Below, piece after piece: positions 35,948-44,446 of a stretch of 64,000 nt of DNA. The DNA is from Cohnella sp. AR92 (GTDB taxonomy: Bacteria; Bacillota; Bacilli; Paenibacillales; Paenibacillaceae). The position numbers and the translations under genes are program-made. The notes below the pieces were generated by a model. It saw nothing but the letters and a program-made list of their open reading frames with translations. It was not told the DNA's origin and made no database searches. The first letter of the stretch is position 1. The number at the start of each line of letters is the position of its first letter. The stretch is from NCBI RefSeq assembly GCF_003990975.1, contig NZ_RZJR01000013.1, forward strand, positions 62,001-126,000, written 5' to 3'.

Positions 35948-36030
35948 TGACAGATGTGTCAATTATGACGCGTTCCTGTTCGGTTCCAGAAACAACTCTA
36001 TTATAACCCGATTCCCGACACTTGTGTCAA
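35948..36030 (-). promoter_or_regulatory. ABC-operon promoter with two GACAC-type operators
   Basis: On the minus strand perfect TTGACA (36030-36025) and TATAAT (36005-36000) are 19 bases apart, slightly long. GACAC-N2-GTGTC (36017-36028) covers the -35. A second copy, TGACAGATGTGTCA (35948-35961), lies between promoter and gene. Both copies continue into the same AATTA. Confidence 0.7.
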
Positions 36031-36049
36031 TTAAAATGAGCGACTCGCC

Positions 36050-36619
36050 TTATTTCTGCCCCGCTCCGTTAAGCCACATATCGAACAGCACCTTGCTCCA
36101 CTCGTCGGAGGGCAGCTTCATCGCATTCGGCACGTTGATCAAGCCGAAGAACACGCCGATCAGCGCCGGAAGCGGAACGTCCCGCCTCAGCTTTCCTTCC
36201 GCGCACGCTCGGTCGAACAAGCCCATCAGCTGCCGCTTCAGCGTGACGTGCCCCTGCTCGACGTAATCCAGATCCCGTGCCGCCGCCGCGGAATTCGCCG
36301 TGTTGATCTTGTGCAGGTCGCCCAGCAGCCGATGGAAATCCGATTCTTCCGCGTAGATGAGCAGAATATGACGAAGAGCCTCCATCGCGTCGGTCTCATC
36401 GACCTCGGACGACCGGAGGATCATCTGAGCCATCACCCGCTTCATGCAGGCGGCGACGATCTCTTCTTTGTTCGAGTAATATTGATAGATGGTGCTTCGC
36501 GCTCCCGGCACGTGCTCCGACAGCAGCTTCAGATGGAAACCGTCGTACCCGTGATCCAGAAGCAGCTTTTTCGTCGCGTCGAGCAATTCCGATTCCGTGA
36601 AGTTTTTTCGGCGTCCCAT
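36050..36619 (-). CDS. TetR-family regulator upstream of the FtsX-type exporter
   Basis: This 189-residue protein has a short N-terminus MGRRKNFTESELLDATKKLL and the helix-turn-helix HLKLLSEHVPGARSTIYQYYSNKEE near residues 24-48. The ligand domain (about 60-185) is of no named type that I can recognise. A GGAGGAC ribosome site fixes the ATG at 36619. It lies upstream on the same strand as the ABC pair. The two dyads lie between its stop and the permease start, so it probably controls that promoter by binding there. Confidence 0.85.
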   Translation of the reverse strand: MGRRKNFTESELLDATKKLLLDHGYDGFHLKLLSEHVPGARSTIYQYYSNKEEIVAACMKRVMAQMILRSSEVDETDAMEALRHILLIYAEESDFHRLLGDLHKINTANSAAAARDLDYVEQGHVTLKRQLMGLFDRACAEGKLRRDVPLPALIGVFFGLINVPNAMKLPSDEWSKVLFDMWLNGAGQK

Positions 36620-36716
36620 GTCGTCCTCCCGCTCTGCTAACCCTCTCCCTAGTGTAACAAATTTAGGCCATGGGGGTAAGACGCAAGGGAGAACGCCGGG
36701 AACGACGCGAATTCCA

Positions 36717-37100
36717 TCAGACGCTCTTGTCCAAGCACGCGATTAGACGCTGCTCGATGTCGGAGGCGACGGACGCCAGATCGCCATCGTCGGCCAATCC
36801 GATCAGGGCCGTCGGCTTCGCCATTCCGACCTTGGTCTTGCCCGCTTCCTCGTAGACGGCGATCTTGCAGGGAAGGAAATAGCCGACAAGCGGACTTGCG
36901 GATAGAACCCTCTTCGCTTCGACCGGGTTGCACACTTCGAGGATGTAGTAAGGCATATCGAAATCCACGCCTTTCTCGCGCAGTTTCCCTCTCATGTCCA
37001 ATTGCCACAGGACGCCGAACTTCTCCGCCATGAGATACCCCGTGACCGCGTCTATCGCCTGCTCGGGCGTCTTGTTAGTCTCCACCGTATAATGAAACAT
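36717..37100 (-). CDS. DUF302-family protein
   Basis: This 127-residue protein matches the DUF302 family, small cytoplasmic proteins with an alpha/beta fold seen with heavy-metal, sulfur or redox genes. PEQAIDAVTGYLMAEKFGVLWQLD is the family N-terminus. YYILEVCNPVEAKRVL near residue 51 and LLPCKIAVYEE-like FLPCKIAVYEEAGK near 75 each hold a cysteine in the expected place. A GGAGGAG site precedes the ATG. It is transcribed alone. The upstream SDR operon ends in a terminator 43 bases before it. Function is unknown. Confidence 0.85.
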   Translation of the reverse strand: MFHYTVETNKTPEQAIDAVTGYLMAEKFGVLWQLDMRGKLREKGVDFDMPYYILEVCNPVEAKRVLSASPLVGYFLPCKIAVYEEAGKTKVGMAKPTALIGLADDGDLASVASDIEQRLIACLDKSV

Positions 37101-37142
37101 TCGTTTCTCCTCCTTCTCGTGAAGTAGCCTTGCCCTGCCGAA

Positions 37143-37178
37143 GAATAAAAATACGACCCGCCGATAAATCGGCGGGCC
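37143..37178 (-). terminator. Terminator of the KstD-CoxG-SDR operon
   Basis: On the minus strand CCCGCCGA and TCGGCGGG with a TTTA loop are followed by TCGTATTTTTATTC, 22 bases past the SDR stop. Confidence 0.85.
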
Positions 37179-37199
37179 TAGATCGATTAAGCTATTGCG

Positions 37200-37961
37200 T
37201 TAATAAGCGCTCCAACCGGAGTCGGCCGCGACCGTCACGCCGTTCATGTAGGAGGATTCGTCGGACGCCAGGAACAGCGCGATGTTGGCGATCTCCTGGG
37301 TTGTCCCCGGACGCGGCATCAGGCCGACGCCGCGCGTCGCGATCTCCGTGCCGAACGCATCCGCATTGGACATGTTCAACGTGAGAGGCGTCGGAATAAA
37401 AGCGGGCCCGATCGCATTGCAGCGAATGTTCTGCGGCCCGTATTGCGATGCCACGTTCTTCGTCATGCCGACGACGGCATGCTTGGAAGCCGTATAGGCC
37501 AAGCCGCCGCGCCCGCCGGTCAAGCCGGAGATGGAAGCCATGTTGACGATCGTTCCGTGCCCTTTCTCCAGGAAGATCGGCAGCGCCTTCCGGATCCCGC
37601 GCATGACGCTCGTCACGTTGATATCCATGACGCGGTTCCAGACCTCGTCCTCGACATTCGCCGCCGCTTGCATGCGGTCAACCGTTCCCGCGTTGTTGAC
37701 GAGAATATCGACCGTGCCGAAAGCAGCCAGCGCCTGCTCGAACATTCGGGAGATGTCCTCTTCCTTCGTAACGTCCACTTGAACGCCCAAGACTTCGACT
37801 CCGCGTTCCTTCAGTTCCGCTACCGTCTGGTCCATGCCCTTCTTATCGAAGTCGGCGACGACGATCTTCGCGCCTTCCCTGCCGTAAGTGAGCGCAATGT
37901 CCTTGCCGATTCCCGAGCCGCTTCCCGTAATGACGGCTACTTTATCCTGCAATCTTCCCAT
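37200..37961 (-). CDS. Short-chain dehydrogenase/reductase, third gene of the KstD-like operon
   Basis: This 253-residue classical SDR has the cofactor motif TGSGSGIGKDIAL at residues 12-24 and NNAG near 90. The catalytic set is Asn-Ser-Tyr-Lys: the SISGLTGGRGGLAYTASKHAV stretch near 145-165 has the Ser and the YTASK pair. VADFDKKG after strand 2 suggests NAD rather than NADP use. It would oxidise a hydroxyl or reduce a keto group on the substrate of the flavoprotein upstream. The gap to the CoxG-like gene is 36 bases, and a terminator follows. Confidence 0.9.
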   Translation of the reverse strand: MGRLQDKVAVITGSGSGIGKDIALTYGREGAKIVVADFDKKGMDQTVAELKERGVEVLGVQVDVTKEEDISRMFEQALAAFGTVDILVNNAGTVDRMQAAANVEDEVWNRVMDINVTSVMRGIRKALPIFLEKGHGTIVNMASISGLTGGRGGLAYTASKHAVVGMTKNVASQYGPQNIRCNAIGPAFIPTPLTLNMSNADAFGTEIATRGVGLMPRPGTTQEIANIALFLASDESSYMNGVTVAADSGWSAY

Positions 37962-37997
37962 TCTCTTGCCTCCTTAACGCCGATCGGCTTCCGATTG

Positions 37998-38453
37998 TTA
38001 GGCTTGTACTCCCTCGATCTCCGCGATCTTGCCGCCGACTGCTTCCGTCAGCTCCTGAGCCGTCTTCGGTACGAAGTTCTTCAGGATCGCGTTGACCATC
38101 GGTCCCATGGCGCCTTTGGCGGTGATGTCGAGATGGCCTGTCATGCGCGTGCGGTCGTCGCCGATCGCTTCCGCCTCGAAGTATCCGCCGCCCGCGAAGT
38201 TGTCGGACAGGCCGGTCAGGTTAAAGGAAACCTTCGTCGGCTCGATCCATTCCGTGATGTCGATCTTCAGCTTGACGGTCTTCTTCATGAAGCCAAGATC
38301 GCCCTTGAACGACCAGGTCGATTGGCGGTCATTGATGATTTCATGTTCGATGTAGCCTGGAACAAGCGGAGCCCACTTATCCATGTCGCTGACAAAATTC
38401 CAGATGCGCCCGATAGGTACGGGCAGTTCCATGATATGAGATCCGTTTGGCAT
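37998..38453 (-). CDS. SRPBCC/CoxG-like ligand-binding protein
   Basis: This 151-residue START/Bet v1-fold protein resembles the CoxG (carbon monoxide dehydrogenase subunit G) group: GSHIMELPVPIGRIWNFVSDMDKWAPLVPGY at the start and VSFNLTGLSDNFAGGGYFEAEAIGDDRTRM near 85-115. The fold forms a deep hydrophobic pocket. No CO-dehydrogenase gene is nearby, so it probably binds or delivers the hydrophobic substrate of the neighbouring oxidoreductases. It is the middle gene of the operon, with 37- and 36-base gaps. Confidence 0.82.
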   Translation of the reverse strand: MPNGSHIMELPVPIGRIWNFVSDMDKWAPLVPGYIEHEIINDRQSTWSFKGDLGFMKKTVKLKIDITEWIEPTKVSFNLTGLSDNFAGGGYFEAEAIGDDRTRMTGHLDITAKGAMGPMVNAILKNFVPKTAQELTEAVGGKIAEIEGVQA

Positions 38454-38490
38454 TGCTGCGCACTTCCTTTTCTTGTTGTTTGAGGATCGA

Positions 38491-40128
38491 TTAGATGTTT
38501 TTCGCTTCGGATTTAGCCGCAGCGAGACCTGCCAGGTAGCCGAACGTCATAGCCGGGCCGATCGTTCCGCCCGCGCTTACGTAGGTTTGCCCGAGGACGC
38601 CCATGGCCGCGTTGCCGGCAGCGTACAGGCCGTCGATCGGCTTGCCGCGCAGGCTGATGACTTGGCCGTCCGCATTGATGCGCGGACCGCCGTTCGTGCC
38701 GAGCGCTCCGAAGTAGATCGGCAGCGCGTAGAACGGCGCCTGGGTGATCGGGCCGATGTTCGCCGCCGGGCTGCCGCCTCCGCCCGGGAGGTTCTCGAAG
38801 AACGTCGTGCCGCGGTTGAAGTCGGGATCGATGCCCTTGGCCGAGTTCTCGTTCCAGCGTTGAACGGTTGCCTCCAGGCCGTCCGGATCGACGCCGATCT
38901 TCTCCGCCAGCTCGCGAATGCTGTCCGCGCGATCAACCCAATCCGGGGTGTCTTCGCCCGGCATCATCGTGATGATCATCTGGCTGTCTTTGAGCTGCTG
39001 GTCGAAGATCATCCATACCGGAGGCTCGTTCGGCCATTCCAGCGCGACCGGATCGTACTGGTAGAACGCCTTCGGCATATCGTTGTAAGTGGTGCCTTCA
39101 TGCACGAAGCGCTTGCCGTGACGGTTGACGACGATGCTGTTCGGGCCCATGCGGCCGCCGCCCAGCTGATTCATGACGCGGTCTTCGTATTCGAAGGTCG
39201 GGTCCTGCATCGTCGGGTACCACCAAGCTTCGCTCATGTTGCCGAGAGCGGCTCCCGCTTCCATCGCCATGATCAGGCCGTCGCCGTCGTTGCCGGCCGG
39301 GGAAAGCGGGTGAGTGATCTGGCCCTTCAGGAACGTCTTCACGAGCTCTTGGTTCCACTCGAAGCCGCCGGATGCCAGAATGACTCCTTTTCTCGCGCCG
39401 ATGTAGATCTTCTTGTCCCCCTGCTCCGCAACGACGCCGATGACCGAGCCTTCGTCGTCCAAGACGAGCTCCTTGCCCGGAGTTTCGATCAACGTCTCCA
39501 CTCCGCGATCCAGCAGTGTCTTGAACATTGGCGCGATAAGCGCGCGGCCCATCGTGACGATGTTGTTCTCCATGCGCTCGGCGATCTTGCCGAAGTCGAC
39601 TCCGCCGACGGCTCCTCCTTCTTCCAGCGTCAGCGGCGGGAAGATCGGGTTCTGGCGAATCTTGCTGCCCCATTCTCCAAGCTCGTTAAGATTGTATGGG
39701 ACCGGATCCAGGGATCGGCCGCTCTTCGCTCCGTCCAGGTAACCGTAGTAGGATGGATAACCTAGCGGCGGCGAGAACCGAAGCGGCGTATTCTCATGAA
39801 GGAAATCGATCATCCGGTGGCCTTGGTCCACGAACACTTCAACGAGCGCCGGGTCCGGTTCCTTGCCGCCGGTCAGCCTGCGGATATACGTCAAGGCTTC
39901 CTCGCGGGAATCCTCGATTCCCCCTTCTAGCATGTAGCGGTTCATGGCAATCCACGGGATTCCCCCCGAGAACGCCGTCGTTCCGCCGATCTGAGCGGTC
40001 TTCTCCAACACGAGCACTTCCGCGCCTTGAACGCTGGCCGTAACGGCCGCCGCAAGCGCCGCGCCGCCGGTTCCTAGGACGACCACGTCGACTTCGCGAT
40101 CCCACTGGGCTGGCTTCTTAGCTGGCAT
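38491..40128 (-). CDS. FAD-dependent oxidoreductase, 3-ketosteroid-dehydrogenase-like
   Basis: This 545-residue flavoprotein is of the fumarate-reductase/KstD superfamily, which removes hydrogens from ring ketones or related compounds. The FAD site is VDVVVLGTGGAALAAAVTA near residue 13, then EKTAQIGGTTAFSGG near 43. The C-terminal FAD region is GLYAAGNAAMGVLGQTYVSAG near 500, followed by GPAMTFGYLAG, the usual KstD closing motif. IYFGALGTNGGPRIN near 467 occupies the catalytic Tyr region. The frame opens at 40206, but the ATG at 40128 behind GGAG is preferred. It leads an operon with a CoxG-like protein and an SDR, and a TetR gene diverges from it. The natural substrate is unknown. Confidence 0.83.
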   Translation of the reverse strand: MPAKKPAQWDREVDVVVLGTGGAALAAAVTASVQGAEVLVLEKTAQIGGTTAFSGGIPWIAMNRYMLEGGIEDSREEALTYIRRLTGGKEPDPALVEVFVDQGHRMIDFLHENTPLRFSPPLGYPSYYGYLDGAKSGRSLDPVPYNLNELGEWGSKIRQNPIFPPLTLEEGGAVGGVDFGKIAERMENNIVTMGRALIAPMFKTLLDRGVETLIETPGKELVLDDEGSVIGVVAEQGDKKIYIGARKGVILASGGFEWNQELVKTFLKGQITHPLSPAGNDGDGLIMAMEAGAALGNMSEAWWYPTMQDPTFEYEDRVMNQLGGGRMGPNSIVVNRHGKRFVHEGTTYNDMPKAFYQYDPVALEWPNEPPVWMIFDQQLKDSQMIITMMPGEDTPDWVDRADSIRELAEKIGVDPDGLEATVQRWNENSAKGIDPDFNRGTTFFENLPGGGGSPAANIGPITQAPFYALPIYFGALGTNGGPRINADGQVISLRGKPIDGLYAAGNAAMGVLGQTYVSAGGTIGPAMTFGYLAGLAAAKSEAKNI

Positions 40129-40237
40129 CTTGGAACATCTCCATTCCGATGAGAGTATGTCGGCGATCGCCACACCCATCATGAAAGCGCTATCTTGAGC
40201 AGTCAAAAAAATTGCGAAACTTCGTCAAGATGGATTA

Positions 40238-40294
40238 TGATAGTGTGACTATCACTGCGATAAACATCATATCAGAAGTTTATCATTCTTGCAA
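40238..40294 (-). promoter_or_regulatory. Promoter and operators of the KstD-like operon
   Basis: On the minus strand TTGCAA (40294-40289) and TATGAT (40271-40266) are 17 bases apart. The dyad GATAAAC...GTTTATC (40259-40284) spans spacer and -10. A second perfect dyad TGATAGT-GTG-ACTATCA (40238-40254) lies just downstream. The divergent TetR gene is the likely reader. Confidence 0.7.
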
Positions 40295-40371
40295 TTTGGT
40301 TGTTACATCAAGTAGCGAAAGGCTATAATACGAATAATAGAAATCTCGCATGAAATGAGAGGCATTGCCGA

Positions 40372-41019
40372 ATGGATCCAAAGACGAGGTACGAGAACGA
40401 GCGCCTGGCGGGCAAAGAGAGCCGGGAACGGACGATTCTCGACGCAGCCGAGCAGGTGTTCACGAACAAGGGAATCGAGAAAACGACGATGCAGGATATC
40501 GCGACCGCAGCGAACGTCGGCATCGCCACGGTATTCCGTTTCTTCTCGAAGAAGGACAAGCTTATCCTGGCCGTCGCCACGCGCAAAATGGAGCAAGTGC
40601 TGCACGGCTTCCGCGAGATCGCCGAGAAACCCGTCTCCTGCTTGAGCAAGATGGAGCTTCTATTCGATAATTTCGCCTATCTGGAGCATCCTGAGCAGGT
40701 CAAGCTCCTCGAGAACTTCGAGAGCTATGTCGCGCATCTGCCGGAGCCGTTCGAAGACATCGAAGCGTATGATACCGTATACCAGGAGATCTCGCGCGTG
40801 TTCGCCTCCATTGTCGAAGAGGGTGTGCGGGATGGCAGCGTGAGGTCGGATCTCCCGATCCCGGAGACGCTGACGACGATCATGAACGTATACGGCATTT
40901 TCTCCAGGAAGCTCACCCTGCTCAGCCATATCCCCGTAGCCCGGCAGGACTTCCCGCCCGAGCGGCAGATTGACGTGCTTAAGGAGATCTTCCTCTCGTA
41001 TATGCGCGGGGGGAAATGA
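40372..41019 (+). CDS. TetR-family regulator divergent from the KstD-like operon
   Basis: This 215-residue repressor has the helix-turn-helix KTTMQDIATAANVGIATVFRFFSKKDK near residues 38-64, the FRFFSKKDK ending being typical. The ligand domain (about 75-205) is of a type common in Paenibacillus. A GAGAGG site precedes the ATG. Its gene points away from the flavoprotein operon, and two dyads lie in the 240-base gap, so it most likely represses that operon until a substrate-derived ligand appears. Confidence 0.85.
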   Translation: MDPKTRYENERLAGKESRERTILDAAEQVFTNKGIEKTTMQDIATAANVGIATVFRFFSKKDKLILAVATRKMEQVLHGFREIAEKPVSCLSKMELLFDNFAYLEHPEQVKLLENFESYVAHLPEPFEDIEAYDTVYQEISRVFASIVEEGVRDGSVRSDLPIPETLTTIMNVYGIFSRKLTLLSHIPVARQDFPPERQIDVLKEIFLSYMRGGK

Positions 41020-41023
41020 ATAA

Positions 41024-41066
41024 AAAACGGCACGGCAAGGATTCCCTGTCCCTTGCGGTGCCGTTT
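41024..41066. terminator. Bidirectional terminator between two convergent TetR genes
   Basis: Arms AAACGGCAC-GGCAAGG and CCTTGC-GGTGCCGTTT, each with A/T flanks, lie between stops at 41019 and 41071. Confidence 0.88.
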
Positions 41067-41070
41067 CTCG

Positions 41071-41664
41071 TTATTTGACGAATATCCGAGGCGTATTGAA
41101 TTTCAAGATCTCGACAAGCTGCTGCCCCATATAAGCGGCGCTATGCTCGAAGCCGCTGTCGATCCATTCCAGAATCAAGCCGATAATGCCGTGAATCCGG
41201 TAAGTGCTGAACAGCCTCGTATCGATATGCGCGTCCCGCTCCGTCACGATGAAGTCGAATTCTTCCCGAAACAGCTTTTCCATTCTTCTTGTCAGCGTCT
41301 CCCTGAAGTTGTAGTTCGTTCGCGGGTCGAGCAAGGTCGTATAGAAGATCCGATTCTCGATAAAATGATCGAACAGAACGATGGAGCTGCCCGGCAGCTC
41401 GTTAAAGTCGACGACCGACAGGCCGACGTAAGGCTTCCGATAAGCCTCCGTCATCCGCTCGAACATCTCCTCGATCATCTCGTCCAGCAAATCTTCCCGT
41501 TGCTCGTAATGCGCGTAGAACGTTCCCCTGGTGCAATCCGCATGGTTCACGAGCTCAGTTATGCTGATCTGATGGAAGCTCTTCTCCCGCATCAACGCCA
41601 ACAAGGAGCTCTTGAGAATCTCTTTGGTTTTTCTCACGCGCCGATCCGGGTATGGAACCGCCAT
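41071..41664 (-). CDS. TetR-family regulator divergent from an SDR gene
   Basis: This 197-residue protein starts YPDRRVRKTKEILKSSLLAL, the typical opening of the group with a TetR_C_8-like C-terminal domain. The helix-turn-helix is QISITELVNHADCTRGTFYAHYEQREDLL near residues 33-60. AAGGAG seven bases before the ATG at 41664 fixes the start. The open frame to 41736 runs through the promoter. It diverges from an SDR gene with 155 bases between and probably controls it. Confidence 0.87.
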   Translation of the reverse strand: MAVPYPDRRVRKTKEILKSSLLALMREKSFHQISITELVNHADCTRGTFYAHYEQREDLLDEMIEEMFERMTEAYRKPYVGLSVVDFNELPGSSIVLFDHFIENRIFYTTLLDPRTNYNFRETLTRRMEKLFREEFDFIVTERDAHIDTRLFSTYRIHGIIGLILEWIDSGFEHSAAYMGQQLVEILKFNTPRIFVK

Positions 41665-41694
41665 GCCAACTCTCCTTCGCCGAACTTTTATTGC

Positions 41695-41775
41695 ACAATT
41701 CCCTCTGAATTGTAAAGTAACGTACGTTTCTCTCATTATTGCATATTCAAAGCATGTCCGTTAAGTGCCTATAAT
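41695..41775. promoter_or_regulatory. Divergent TetR/SDR control region
   Basis: Perfect palindrome AACGTACGTT (41719-41728) and perfect dyad ACAATTC-CCTCT-GAATTGT (41695-41713) lie between the genes. The rightward promoter has TATAAT (41770-41775) with TTCAAA 18 bases upstream. The leftward one has TACAAT (41714-41709), overlapping the second dyad. Confidence 0.6.
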
Positions 41776-41819
41776 AGAACCGCTTGCGAGACCATCATAG
41801 AAGAAAGCAGGGATATCTC

Positions 41820-42584
41820 ATGGCAAGATTGAAAGGAAAAGTAGCCGTCGTCACGGGCGCGGGATCCGGCATGGGACGCGCAACGGCCATCCTGTTCGCT
41901 AAGGAAGGCGCTAAGGTCGTCCTCGCGGAATTCAACGAAGCGTCGATGAACGATACGCTCGAACAAATCAAGGCGGCAGGAGGCACGGCCGTTGCCATCG
42001 AGACGGACGTCTCCAAGGAAGCCGACGTTGACGCTATGATTAAGAAGGCGCTTGACGAGTACGGTCAACTGGACGTGCTGGCGAACATCGCGGGCATCTT
42101 CGACGCGATGTCTTCCGTCGAGAACACGTCGACCGAGCTGTTCAACCGCGTCATGGGCGTCAACCTGAACGGCCAATTCTTCGCTTGCCGCACGGCAATC
42201 AAGGTATTCAACGAGCAAGAAACCGGCGGCACGATCGTGAACGTCGCTTCCATCGCCGGCTACCTGGGCGCTCGCGGCGGCGCGGCATACACGATGTCGA
42301 AGCATGCCTCCATCGGCCTGACCAAGAACATCGCCGCCTTCTACGGCCGCGAGAACGGCAAGATCCGCGCGAACGTCATCGCTCCGGGCTCCATCGCGAC
42401 CGGCATGACCGCGAATCTAGGCACGCTGGATCCGCTAGGCGCGGTCACCTTCGGCGACCTTGGCCCATTCAACGGAGGAGAAGCGGAAGACATCGCGAAC
42501 GCCGCGCTGTTCCTGGCCTCCGATGAATCCAAGTTCATCAACGGCGACGTGATCACGGTCGACGGCGCATGGACGGCTCGCTAA
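41820..42584 (+). CDS. Short-chain dehydrogenase/reductase under TetR control
   Basis: This 254-residue classical SDR has VVTGAGSGMGRATAI at residues 10-24, NIAG near 88 and the catalytic stretch NVASIAGYLGARGGAAYTMSKHA near 138-160, with Ser, Tyr and Lys in place. LAEFNEASM after strand 2 fits NAD preference. Start is ATG 41820. The earlier frame opening at 41784 lies within the leader. It is related to, but distinct from, the SDR at 37200-37961, and may act in the same catabolic theme. A perfect terminator follows at 42599. Confidence 0.9.
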   Translation: MARLKGKVAVVTGAGSGMGRATAILFAKEGAKVVLAEFNEASMNDTLEQIKAAGGTAVAIETDVSKEADVDAMIKKALDEYGQLDVLANIAGIFDAMSSVENTSTELFNRVMGVNLNGQFFACRTAIKVFNEQETGGTIVNVASIAGYLGARGGAAYTMSKHASIGLTKNIAAFYGRENGKIRANVIAPGSIATGMTANLGTLDPLGAVTFGDLGPFNGGEAEDIANAALFLASDESKFINGDVITVDGAWTAR

Positions 42585-42598
42585 GATATTAGGAACAT

Positions 42599-42633
42599 AC
42601 AGAAGGCGCAGGATTCGATCCTGCGCCTTCTGT
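42599..42633. terminator. Bidirectional terminator between SDR and SulP genes
   Basis: Perfect 15-base arms ACAGAAGGCGCAGGA and TCCTGCGCCTTCTGT with a short loop, flanked by AT on both sides. Confidence 0.88.
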
Positions 42634-42634
42634 A

Positions 42635-44344
42635 TTACTCTCCGCTTGCGAGGCCTTCGGACAGCGCTCCGCATTCGCGGAAAGCGAAGTGCCTGCAGCC
42701 CAGGCATCGCGTCGGGTTCAGCTTGGTAAGAGCGAACCCGATGGCGTCGCCCGTCCGGTCGAAGAAGTGTTCCCGTCCGATCAGCTCCGCCAACGCTTGA
42801 CGCGGCCCTTCCTTCAGCTCGGAGACGAGAACGATGCCACCATGACTTCGGAAATGTTTAACGATGCTGGCCAGGTAAGCTTCGGCCGTGGAATCGATAT
42901 ACGGAACGTAGCTCATCCGAAGAATGAGCACCCTAGGCTCGTAATGGATCTCCTTCATGATGGACTTCTCGAACAGGTCCGCCACCCCGAAGAATAACGC
43001 CCCTTCTACCGTATAGATGCTGATCTGAGGGCAATTGCGCCGCTCTCCGACAGCTTGGGCGGACACCTTCTCCCCCTTGTCGGCCGGGTCCGGCAGCACC
43101 TTCTCGGTCACAAGCTGTCCGCTCATCTTCTTGATGAAGATCGCCGCCGACAGCAGAAGGCCGACTTCGACCGCCGTCGTGAGATTGACGAAGACCGTCA
43201 GCAGGAAGGTGACGACCATAACGAACGACTCCGCGCTCCGCGCTTTAAGGATATGAAGGAACTCTCTCCGCTCGCTCATGTTCCAGGCGACGACCATCAG
43301 AATCGGCGCCATAGCCGCCAACGGAATTCTCGAGGCATAGGGAGCGAAAAGAAACAGAACGAGCAGAACGACGATCCCGTGGATTACCCCGGACAGAGGA
43401 GAAGCCGCTCCGTTCTTGATATTCGTCGCCGTGCGGGCGATCGCTCCGGTCGCCGGGATGCCGCCGAACAACGGCGTGACCATGTTCGCGATGCCTTGGC
43501 CGATCAGCTCCCTATTGCTGTTATGGCGCGTTCCGGTCATGCCGTCGGCGACGACCGCCGAGAGAAGCGACTCGATCCCTCCCAGAAGGGCGATAATCAG
43601 GGCAGGCTTAAGGAGCGGAATCATGGCGTCGATAGACAAGTCGGGAAGACGGAGCCCGGGAAGACGGTTGGCAATGTCTCCGTACGTCGAGCCGATTGTC
43701 GCGACTTGATCCGGATAGAAAAGGGAAGCCGAGGCGGTCGCGAGCAGCAAGCCGACCAGCGAGGCGGGGATCTTGGGAAGATAGCGGGTGCATAGAAGGA
43801 GCGAGGACAATCCGATGACCGCAGTCGCGAAGCTGTAACCGCTAATCGCGTTCAAATGGGTCGCAATCTCTCGCATGTTAGCCAAGAAAGCCTTATGCTT
43901 CGGAAGATCGCGCAGACCGAGGAAGTTAGTGATCTGGCCGGCGAATATCGTCACTGCAATGCCCGCCGTGAATCCTATCGTAATCGGTCGGGGAATGTAT
44001 TTGATCACTCCGCCCAGCCGGAATATCCCCATCAGAACGAGAATGACGCCCGCCAGGAAACCGGCGATAAGCAGCTTCTCGTAGCCGTATTGAAGGACAA
44101 TTGCGAGCAGAATCGGCACGAACGCTCCTGTCGGTCCTCCGATCTGGAACTTGGAGCCCCCGAACAAGGAGACCAGTATCCCCGCGACGATAACCGTGTA
44201 CAGACCGTACTCGGGCTTAACGCCCGAAGCGATAGCAAACGCCATTCCAAGAGGAATGGCGACGATGCCCACGACCAGGCCGGACAGGAGATCCCTTCGC
44301 AAGGATCGGCCATCGTATCCTTCGAATCTGCCTCTGAATCCCAT
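42635..44344 (-). CDS. SulP-family inorganic anion transporter with STAS domain
   Basis: This 569-residue protein belongs to the SLC26/SulP family, which carries sulfate, bicarbonate or other anions. About 11-12 membrane segments fill residues 20-400. SGLVVGIVAIPLGMAFAIASGVKPEYGLY near 24 is the signature, and GGSKFQIGGPTGAFVPIL near 59 forms the anion site. A STAS domain closes the protein (about 440-550, PRVLILRMSYVPYIDSTAEAYL). The last residues contain the cysteine/histidine cluster RCLGCRHFAFRECG, unusual for a SulP tail and possibly a metal or redox site. It has its own promoter with an ArsR-like dyad, just after the arsR gene. Confidence 0.9.
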   Translation of the reverse strand: MGFRGRFEGYDGRSLRRDLLSGLVVGIVAIPLGMAFAIASGVKPEYGLYTVIVAGILVSLFGGSKFQIGGPTGAFVPILLAIVLQYGYEKLLIAGFLAGVILVLMGIFRLGGVIKYIPRPITIGFTAGIAVTIFAGQITNFLGLRDLPKHKAFLANMREIATHLNAISGYSFATAVIGLSSLLLCTRYLPKIPASLVGLLLATASASLFYPDQVATIGSTYGDIANRLPGLRLPDLSIDAMIPLLKPALIIALLGGIESLLSAVVADGMTGTRHNSNRELIGQGIANMVTPLFGGIPATGAIARTATNIKNGAASPLSGVIHGIVVLLVLFLFAPYASRIPLAAMAPILMVVAWNMSERREFLHILKARSAESFVMVVTFLLTVFVNLTTAVEVGLLLSAAIFIKKMSGQLVTEKVLPDPADKGEKVSAQAVGERRNCPQISIYTVEGALFFGVADLFEKSIMKEIHYEPRVLILRMSYVPYIDSTAEAYLASIVKHFRSHGGIVLVSELKEGPRQALAELIGREHFFDRTGDAIGFALTKLNPTRCLGCRHFAFRECGALSEGLASGE

Positions 44345-44373
44345 GGTGAGTATACACCTTCAAATCTCTGATT

Positions 44374-44419
44374 ATTTGAATATTTATATCATCATATATC
44401 CAAATATAAAGAGCGTCAA
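44374..44419 (-). promoter_or_regulatory. SulP promoter with ArsR-like dyad
   Basis: On the minus strand TTGACG (44419-44414) and TATGAT (44396-44391) are 17 bases apart. Arms ATTTGAATAT (44374-44383) and ATATCCAAAT (44396-44405), with one mismatch and a 12-base gap, overlap the -10 and the spacer. This form and position suit the ArsR protein encoded just upstream. Confidence 0.7.
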
Positions 44420-44446
44420 TGTCCCCTTCCAGAGAACATGCCGAAA

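Noticed and set aside
34524..36266. 580-codon plus-strand frame across the ABC operon
   Set aside because: It is a shadow spanning two real genes and a promoter. Its composition is typical of antisense frames in GC-rich DNA.
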